From positions 136,573 through 170,580 of the forward strand of contig MGIS01000023.1 in assembly GCA_001793865.1 (NCBI GenBank): a DNA stretch of 34,008 nucleotides. Direction: 5' to 3'. Positions 27,668 to 34,008 of this stretch are shown here, piece after piece; the first letter of the stretch is position 1; every line of letters begins with the position of its first letter. A model generated the notes under the pieces. The model saw nothing but the letters and a program-made list of their open reading frames with translations. It was not told where the DNA came from and ran no database searches. This stretch comes from Candidatus Wolfebacteria bacterium RIFCSPLOWO2_01_FULL_47_17b (lineage in GTDB: Bacteria > Patescibacteriota > Minisyncoccia > UBA6257 > JAGOQP01). Made by a program: the position numbers and the translations under genes.

Positions 27668-28177
27668 ATTAGATCAGCATCATCTACAAAAAGATCTGGT
27701 GGCTTCTCTCGCTTCCCCCTCTTCTGGAGCACTCCTCTTCTGTAGTATTCCGCTGACGGCACGTTGAATTCACATGTCGCTTGCACGGGGCATTTCCCAC
27801 ATGTCTCGAAGTAGGTACGCCTTTGCGATGTTTTATCCCATGCTACTTTCCGTGGTATGAGTTCCGTCTTCCGCGCTTTGTATTCACCATGGTGCGAGTT
27901 GTTCCCCGGATGTCTTCTGCAAAGCGTCCTCGAAAGAATCCACAGCGCATCACATCGCAACGTCGCTTCTAATTTCCCCGCGCATATAATAACAAAGGCA
28001 GAAGAGGTAGCATGCGTGCTCTCGTGTTCTGAAAACCAGGCCTTTTGGCATATTTTCAATAATTTGCGGTGGCTGAGCTGTGGGAAGGTTATACGGAAAT
28101 TTTTTATGTTGGTAAGCATACATAAGCTTATCAAATACTTCATAAGCCTTTGTGCGTTTTATCACATATTTTTCCAT
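27658..28177 (-). pseudogene. Frame-interrupted hypothetical gene (C-terminal Cys cluster CGKCPVQATC)
   Basis: MEKYVIKRTKAYEVFDKLMYAYQHKKFPYN...RGEIRSDVAM-stop in one frame; protein-like sequence ...YKARKTELIPRKVAWDKTSQRRTYFETCGKCPVQATCEFNVPSAEYYRRG... continues in another. Confidence 0.5.
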
Positions 28178-28266
28178 TATGTATTCCTTTTTTTATTGTA
28201 AAAAACTGCTTGCACCCTACTGTATTTCTGCTTGCACGTCAATGATTGTGCTATAGTTACTAATAT

Positions 28267-30429
28267 ATGCATGTTACCCTCGCGACACCTCTTGCGGACA
28301 TTAAAGGCATAGGAGCCCGGTTTTTGGACAGTTTGGACAAGCTCGACATCAGAACCGTTAAAGACCTTTTGTACCACTTCCCTTTCCGGTATATGGATTT
28401 TTCAAAAATTTTGCCTATCGCGGGGGCGGAAGAGGGAGTTGTCGCCACGTTTTATGGAGTCATAGAAAAAGTTTCGCTTTCAAAGACGTACCGCAGAAAG
28501 ATGTGGGTCGTAACCGCCCGCATCGTGGACGAAACGGGAAAGCTGAACTGCGTGTGGTTCAACCAGAAGTTTCTCATATCCACGTTCAAAGAGGGCCAGT
28601 CCATACATGTCGCCGGTAAGGTCCTGCACGACGGAAAAAAGCTGTACTTGGCATCCCCCATATTCGAAGTTGTTTCATCTCAGGGATCTATGCATAGGCA
28701 CACGGGGCGGTTGGTACCGGTGTACCCCGAAACAAAAGGAGTTACGTCCAAACTTATACGATTTGCTTTGAGCAAGGTGATGCCGCTGATACAGGATATA
28801 CCGGAATTTCTGCCGGAGTCGCTTTTGGAAACATACGGCTTGCCGCCCGTATACGAGGCATTCTTACATATACATTACCCCAGCACGATACAGGAAGCCG
28901 AATCGGCGCAAAAGCGATTTTTGCTTCAGGATCTTTTTTTGCTGCAGCTTCTGCACTTCAGCGAGCGGCAGAAATTATCGCAGGAAAAAGCAGTGCCGTA
29001 TCCCTACGATGCCGATATTATCAAGGTGTGGCTGTCTCGGCTACCGTTCGAGCTCACGCTAAGCCAAAAAAAGGCATTGCACGAAATACTTGAGGATCTT
29101 GCTTTGGACCACCCAACACAGCGCCTGTTGCAGGGAGATGTAGGATCGGGGAAAACCGTTGTTTCAGCCATTGCGGCGCGGGTTGTCGCGGGACACGGGC
29201 ACCAGACGGCCATACTCGTTCCCACCGAGGTGCTCGCGCATCAGCATTTCGATACATTCAAAAAGTTTTATAGCACGTTTGAAGTCGAACCACCGCTCAT
29301 TATACTCGCAACCGCGTCCAAGTACGCGCTGTTTGCCGGAGAGGGGCTTGAATCCGAATTGTCCAAAAAACAGGCCTTGGAGCATATTGCATCCGGCCAA
29401 GCGAAGATCGTTATAGGCACGCATGCGGTCATACAAAAACATATTTCATTCCACCGGCTTGGATTTTTGGTTATAGATGAGCAGCATAGATGGGGGGTTC
29501 GTCAACGAGCAGAGCTTTTGAGCCGCACCGACGCCGACAAAGGTGTGTTTGGTGCACATCTGCTATCGATGTCGGCTACACCGATACCGCGAACACTAGC
29601 TATGACCGCGTATGGAGACCTTGATCTTTCGATTATTTCCGAGCTGCCGAAGGGGCGTAAAAAGATAGAAACAAAAGTCGTTTCCCCTGCCAAGCGGCAG
29701 GAAACGTACGATTTCATCCGTACGGAGATCAAAAAGGGCCACCAGGCCTACGTGGTGTGCCCGCGCATCGAACCAGCTGACCCGGATGTACCGCTTTCTC
29801 CGCGCCAGTTATTCAATCTCGAGGTAAAGTCGGTAAAGGAAGAATATGAAAAGCTGACAGCAATGCTGTCATCCTGGCGAAAGCCGGGATCCACCGGGTT
29901 TCGAGCAGAAATGCTTCATGGAAGGATGAAAGCGCAGGAAAAGAATAAAATCATGCAAGATTTTAAGGACGGTAAAATCGATATGCTAGTCACCACATCT
30001 GTCATTGAAGTTGGTGTGGATGTACCCAATGCCACCATTATGATGATCGAAGGGTCCGATCGATTCGGGCTTTCACAGTTGTACCAGTTTCGCGGACGCG
30101 TGGGACGGGGCGAAGAACAGTCGTATTGTTTCCTGCTTTCCGATGTGCAATCCAAAACAACCAGCGCCCGCCTACGGGCGCTCGTGCAGGCAAAGAACGG
30201 ATTCCAACTCGCGGAGATGGATCTTAAGATGCGAGGTCCGGGGCAGTTTTTAGGCGATGTACAGACAGGACTTCCCGACGTGGCAATGAAGGCGATCCAA
30301 AACCCTGAGCTTGTACTGGGAGCACGGGAACAAGCGCAAAAACTACTAGAAGAAGACCCCGAGCTCAAAGAATATCCTTATCTTGCCGCGTACTTGAAGC
30401 TATTCAAAAAATCCGTCCATCTTGAATAA
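28267..30429 (+). CDS. recG: ATP-dependent DNA helicase RecG
   Basis: LADIKGIGARFLDSLDKLDIRTVKDLLYHFPFRY, RLLQGDVGSGKTVVSAIAA, VIDEQHRWGVRQR, MSATPIPRTLAMTAYGDLDLSIISELPKGRK, LHGRMK, TTSVIEVGVDVPNA, QFRGRVGRG. Confidence 0.98.
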   Translation: MHVTLATPLADIKGIGARFLDSLDKLDIRTVKDLLYHFPFRYMDFSKILPIAGAEEGVVATFYGVIEKVSLSKTYRRKMWVVTARIVDETGKLNCVWFNQKFLISTFKEGQSIHVAGKVLHDGKKLYLASPIFEVVSSQGSMHRHTGRLVPVYPETKGVTSKLIRFALSKVMPLIQDIPEFLPESLLETYGLPPVYEAFLHIHYPSTIQEAESAQKRFLLQDLFLLQLLHFSERQKLSQEKAVPYPYDADIIKVWLSRLPFELTLSQKKALHEILEDLALDHPTQRLLQGDVGSGKTVVSAIAARVVAGHGHQTAILVPTEVLAHQHFDTFKKFYSTFEVEPPLIILATASKYALFAGEGLESELSKKQALEHIASGQAKIVIGTHAVIQKHISFHRLGFLVIDEQHRWGVRQRAELLSRTDADKGVFGAHLLSMSATPIPRTLAMTAYGDLDLSIISELPKGRKKIETKVVSPAKRQETYDFIRTEIKKGHQAYVVCPRIEPADPDVPLSPRQLFNLEVKSVKEEYEKLTAMLSSWRKPGSTGFRAEMLHGRMKAQEKNKIMQDFKDGKIDMLVTTSVIEVGVDVPNATIMMIEGSDRFGLSQLYQFRGRVGRGEEQSYCFLLSDVQSKTTSARLRALVQAKNGFQLAEMDLKMRGPGQFLGDVQTGLPDVAMKAIQNPELVLGAREQAQKLLEEDPELKEYPYLAAYLKLFKKSVHLE
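29868..29893. repeat. Palindromic repeat copy inside recG coding sequence
   Basis: GTCATCCTGGCGAAAGCCGGGATCCA, matches the 14492 family; encodes part of SSWRKPGSTGF. Confidence 0.7.
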
Positions 30430-30430
30430 C

Positions 30431-30471
30431 AAAAATCCGCTGCGAGGGCTGTCAGCTCGCAGCGGATTTTT
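30431..30471 (+). terminator. Rho-independent terminator of recG
   Basis: AAAAATCCGCTGCGAG-ggctgtcag-CTCGCAGCGGATTTTT. Confidence 0.9.
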
Positions 30472-30507
30472 GTCTCCCACCCGACTCAATGTAATGGTGA
30501 GGGACGA

Positions 30508-30620
30508 GCCCCCACACCAATTGCGGCACAGCCGATGCTTACGCACAATCTAAAGACGTAGTCGCCTCACGGCTCAAGACAGTGCTTTATTACATCCCCT
30601 GCAACAATTGGTGTGGGGGC
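30508..30620. repeat. CCCCACACCA-family interspersed palindrome, copy B (long internal region)
   Basis: GCCCCCACACCAATTG (30508-30523) / CAATTGGTGTGGGGGC (30605-30620). Confidence 0.8.
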
Positions 30621-30730
30621 GAGGGTAGACCTCCTTTTTTTTGTATTGAGTGAGTGCTCGCTCGCCACCCACCTATACGATATCACCATTATAGTAAATA
30701 GGCAAAATCAGTTCAAGGGCAAGGATGTGG

Positions 30731-30763
30731 ATAAAAACCCAGCACCATTTGCATGGTGCTGGG
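30731..30763 (-). terminator. Rho-independent terminator of the GtrA-like gene
   Basis: Minus strand CCCAGCACCA-tgcaaa-TGGTGCTGGG-TTTTT. Confidence 0.8.
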
Positions 30764-30851
30764 AAAAGAAGATAGCTCCTTAGAAACTCTAGGGAATCCA
30801 CTCCTCAATACTCGAGTAGTATACTCCCCTCGCTTTTATATGTCAAGCCCG

Positions 30852-31514
30852 TTAGCTCTTTCGCTCGCTATGATGTACGAACAGCGTCCCCTCCTTTCGG
30901 TGAAAGACAAAATATTTGTATCCAATGAAATTCCATACCATCGATGCCACCGTCGCCACTATCGCTCCAACATTTGCCCAGAGCGTTTCTGACGACCCGG
31001 CGGGCGGCGCTAATACATTTACGATAATGGATGCAATAATGACATTTATGCCGAACCCTATAATACTGACGGTAAAGAAGCGGATAATCTTTTTGGCATC
31101 GGTTTTTTCGTGAGACCCGAACGTCCAGAGCTTGTTCCATGCGTAGCTATTAAGAACTGCTACAATAAAGGAGACTGCTTTGAAGATCGTGTAGAGCGTC
31201 CCCGATGCCGCGCTGAAGATGAGAATGAGGATGTTTAACACCCCGAAGTCCACAAGCGTATTGAGCCCGCCTACTATCAAAAATTTTACCGCCTCGTATA
31301 CGGTTTTGACTTTGCGCCCGATAAAACTCCCGATGGCTATAATAAGGCACACGATACCGAAACATGCGGCGACGATGGATGCTAGCCGCCAGCCGTTCAG
31401 GCCAAGATCATATAAAAACGCGCTTTCCCGTTCCAGACTTTTTGCGATAAGCGCCGCAAATCCGCCTATCAACAATCCCGCTATGACCGCCGCGGTAAAA
31501 TCTCTTTTTGTCAT
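30852..31514 (-). CDS. GtrA-like family membrane protein
   Basis: Multi-TM; FLIVGGLNTLVDFGVLNIL, FIVAVLNSYAWNKLWTFGS, FIGYKYFVF. Confidence 0.88.
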   Translation of the reverse strand: MTKRDFTAAVIAGLLIGGFAALIAKSLERESAFLYDLGLNGWRLASIVAACFGIVCLIIAIGSFIGRKVKTVYEAVKFLIVGGLNTLVDFGVLNILILIFSAASGTLYTIFKAVSFIVAVLNSYAWNKLWTFGSHEKTDAKKIIRFFTVSIIGFGINVIIASIIVNVLAPPAGSSETLWANVGAIVATVASMVWNFIGYKYFVFHRKEGTLFVHHSERKS

Positions 31515-31566
31515 GTTATGTGAAGTATAACACACCCGCCCGGGGAAGTACTGTGGATAACATTTA

Positions 31567-31632
31567 TCCCCACACCATAACGAGTGTTTTATTCACGGAA
31601 TCGCAGTGCGCTATGCTCGTTTGGTGTGGGGA
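31567..31632. repeat. CCCCACACCA-family interspersed palindrome, copy C
   Basis: tccccacaccataacgag (31567-31584) / ctcgtttggtgtgggga (31616-31632). Confidence 0.85.
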
Positions 31633-31633
31633 T

Positions 31634-33112
31634 TTATTTCTTTCTGTGTTTGGGTGTTACCCAAAAATCAAGGCGGAATTCCCCCGAAAGGGCTAGGCGT
31701 GTTTGCGCTTCAATCGCGGGGAATGCCCCAAATATGGTGAGTGTGATGGGCGTCAGCACCCAGCTTACCGCGTGGTACAGATACTGATACCATTTAAGCG
31801 GCTTCGAGCGGGGCAGGAGTACCACGCTGAGCACAATGCAGGTCACAATGCCTATGGACGTAAACATCATAATTTGCGATGTTATTGAAGGCAGGTTATA
31901 GGCAAGTATGCTTATGCGAAACTGCTGCCCTCCTATCAAAAGCGGCAGCCAACCCAGCGAGAAGATAATAAGCGAGTTCGTTGCCCAGGAATGGAAGCCC
32001 TCTAGCTGCTGGAATCCCCAGTACCATTTTTTATACAGCGGAATAGATTTGTTTTCCCTGAATTTATTCAAAAGATACGCGATATTTTCACTCCCCCACG
32101 CCCATCTGCGCTGCTGTTTATAGAGATTTACCAGCGTTTGCCAAAATGAAGCTCCTACGTTTGCATCCATCGAAACAGGATAGAACAGCGGCACCGTGCG
32201 CCAATCGCCTTTGAAATGCAGTAGACACTGAAAAAATATCCGGGAATCTTCCGACACGATATCCCTTTGCCAAAAGCCGACGTCTATAAGCGGCTGAAGC
32301 GGCATGGAATGAGATGAAAAGGTAACCAGCTTTTCGGGCATGGATTGCTGCATCAAGTGCCAGAACGTCCCTGAAAACCCTATGATGCGCGAAAGCGCCG
32401 GCGCTTCGAAAATATTGTTCAAAAAAAACGGCACTGGCTGGTAGCTTGATCGCTGGGGGTGCGGCGCCGTCAGAAACGTGTAGGTAAGTATGCCGAAATA
32501 ATCCGGATAAATTTGCGTATCCACGTCGAATGTAGAGACAAGCACCCGTTCATACGGAATGTTTTTTGCATCAATGCACCCCTTAATGGCTTCTTTCGCC
32601 GCCCAGGTTTCGTTGGAGCTTTTGCCGGGTTTTTCGTCCGGAAGCCCGTATGGATGCGTTGTCGCCAGAAGCGAGCCAAAAGCATCCCTAAATTCTTCTT
32701 GTATTTTTTTGGCGACTTCCTGTGCGTGCTCGCCCGCTTTTTCTTCCAACCCAAGCACGATATGGAATTTATCTTTCGGGTAGTTGGACTGCGCGAGTTG
32801 CAGGAATGTTTCCCGCACTACCTCATACGCCTCCTTGTACATCGGCAGTACAATAAGGTGCTCCACCTCTTTCCATGATCGTATTTTTTCCAATTCCTCC
32901 AGCCAATTTTTTCGCATATTCCTCCGCAGGAGCCGGTATCCGCTTTGCAGATGAATGGTAAAGTAGAGGGTTTTCAAAAACCAATAGATATCGAATATGA
33001 TTATGAACACCGCTATCCACGCGGGCAAAAGAAACGAAAGCGCCGCCAAAAGTGCCAGCGTCCCCCACACCAGAAGGGCGGGCACTATCTCCATCCATCG
33101 GTAAAAAGTCAT
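31634..33112 (-). CDS. Family 2-like (cellulose synthase-type) membrane glycosyltransferase
   Basis: HLIVLPMYKEAYEVVRETFLQL, STFDVDTQIYPDYFG, QQRRWAWGSENIAYLL and TM segments at both ends. Start MTFYRWMEIVPALL at 33112. Confidence 0.85.
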   Translation of the reverse strand: MTFYRWMEIVPALLVWGTLALLAALSFLLPAWIAVFIIIFDIYWFLKTLYFTIHLQSGYRLLRRNMRKNWLEELEKIRSWKEVEHLIVLPMYKEAYEVVRETFLQLAQSNYPKDKFHIVLGLEEKAGEHAQEVAKKIQEEFRDAFGSLLATTHPYGLPDEKPGKSSNETWAAKEAIKGCIDAKNIPYERVLVSTFDVDTQIYPDYFGILTYTFLTAPHPQRSSYQPVPFFLNNIFEAPALSRIIGFSGTFWHLMQQSMPEKLVTFSSHSMPLQPLIDVGFWQRDIVSEDSRIFFQCLLHFKGDWRTVPLFYPVSMDANVGASFWQTLVNLYKQQRRWAWGSENIAYLLNKFRENKSIPLYKKWYWGFQQLEGFHSWATNSLIIFSLGWLPLLIGGQQFRISILAYNLPSITSQIMMFTSIGIVTCIVLSVVLLPRSKPLKWYQYLYHAVSWVLTPITLTIFGAFPAIEAQTRLALSGEFRLDFWVTPKHRKK

Positions 33113-33158
33113 GAAGTCTCTACGAAATACGAATAACGTACGAATATACGAAAATCCG

Positions 33159-33872
33159 TCATTGCGACCCCGCACTTGATGCGGGGGAAGTAATCCCTCC
33201 TGCCTCGCCCTCCGTAGCTTCACGCGAAGGATGGGTTATTCCGTGCTCCGGCACGGAATCCAGTTTCTTTTCCTGTAGCTTCTTATACACCCACACTGTC
33301 GCAAGCGAGGTAAGTGGAATAGACACGAGCAATCCAATCCCTACAATCATGGCCCCCACAATATTTGCCAGCACCACTACGATCGTAAACCCAACAAGGT
33401 GCCAGCGATCTCCAACGGTAATTTTTCGGCTCGTTTTCATGGCCTCAATCGGTCCAACCGCCTTTTCAATAATAATGTATGAGTAGAAGTAGTACGTAAA
33501 CATCCATATGAGTCCGGGCACGATAAGAAGTATGAATCCGACAAGCACGGTGAGCGATACAAGAATGCCTCCGATGATGCTTTTCCAAAATATATCCCAC
33601 GACAGGAATAAATTCTTAACCTCGATGCGCTCTCCGCGGTATATGCGCAGATACACGTTAATGATCCCTATGGAAATATACACGCCTATAATATTGCCAA
33701 TCGCCTGTACCAGCCAGTTTGCTTCCTGCGGATCTCCTCCGGGATTTGATCCCCACGAAACCAGCGCGTAGAAAATCCCCAGAGCGATAAATAGCGGCAC
33801 CAGAAACTTCCAATGCTCTTTATATTTCGACCATCCGAACGAAAACGCCTCTTTTATAGTGAATGATTTCAT
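33159..33872 (-). CDS. Multi-TM membrane protein (DUF975 / GDPD-membrane-domain-like)
   Basis: MKSFTIKEAFSFGWSKYKEHWKFLVPLFIALGIFY...; C-terminus lies in a palindromic repeat. Confidence 0.6.
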   Translation of the reverse strand: MKSFTIKEAFSFGWSKYKEHWKFLVPLFIALGIFYALVSWGSNPGGDPQEANWLVQAIGNIIGVYISIGIINVYLRIYRGERIEVKNLFLSWDIFWKSIIGGILVSLTVLVGFILLIVPGLIWMFTYYFYSYIIIEKAVGPIEAMKTSRKITVGDRWHLVGFTIVVVLANIVGAMIVGIGLLVSIPLTSLATVWVYKKLQEKKLDSVPEHGITHPSREATEGEAGGITSPASSAGSQ

Positions 33873-34008
33873 GCCTTACAGTGTACCAAAACCTCCGTCG
33901 TTTGTCATGCAGTAGTTGAGCTCAGCACATTTTGGACATAGAATCGGCACACAAACCTATGTCCTATCAATCATTCACTACACAGCAGAAATGGTCGATT
34001 GTCCGCCA

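Noticed and set aside
22017-28260. Complete prophage
   Set aside because: No integrase, terminase, capsid or tail genes; only nucleotide-metabolism genes and a ParB-like gene.
26477-30560. Similarity between acagccgatgct...taaagac upstream of the parB-like gene and the interior of palindrome copy B
   Set aside because: Only a 12-bp identity plus a short second match; chance matches of this length are expected in 34 kb.
1-34008. CRISPR array or cas genes
   Set aside because: No regularly spaced direct repeats and no Cas-like ORFs seen; the repeats present are palindromes or the DGR TR/VR pair.

Overview
The gene content and protein style (compact RpoB, MltG, RodA, TsaD, RNase Y, GpmI, enolase, PEP synthase, RecG, a DGR) suggest a Patescibacteria/CPR-type chromosome segment; this taxonomic call is an inference. 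The + strand left edge cuts into rpoC. Accessory content falls in four blocks. (1) A Panacea-domain gene with a small partner (candidate toxin-antitoxin pair) plus a DUF2283 gene, ~9.3-11 kb. (2) A complete diversity-generating retroelement (DGR), ~14.5-17.05 kb: RT, Avd, a 120-bp template repeat, a 120-bp variable repeat and a target protein. TR and VR differ at 18 positions, and 17 of these are at adenines on the coding strand. The avd gene is antisense to the TR-RT region. (3) A DUF5678 / retropepsin-like / HicB-like operon ending at a perfect 30-bp palindrome. (4) A dTMP-synthesis island, ~22-28 kb, next to a nested tRNA-in-tRNA locus; it holds a dUTPase-dCMP deaminase fusion with one in-frame TGA. 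Other signals are a possible alternative-pairing RNA leader that occludes the rpoB start, a family of covarying CCCCACACCA palindromes, and palindromic repeats inserted in frame in tsaD and recG. All assignments come from reading the sequence; no database searches were run.
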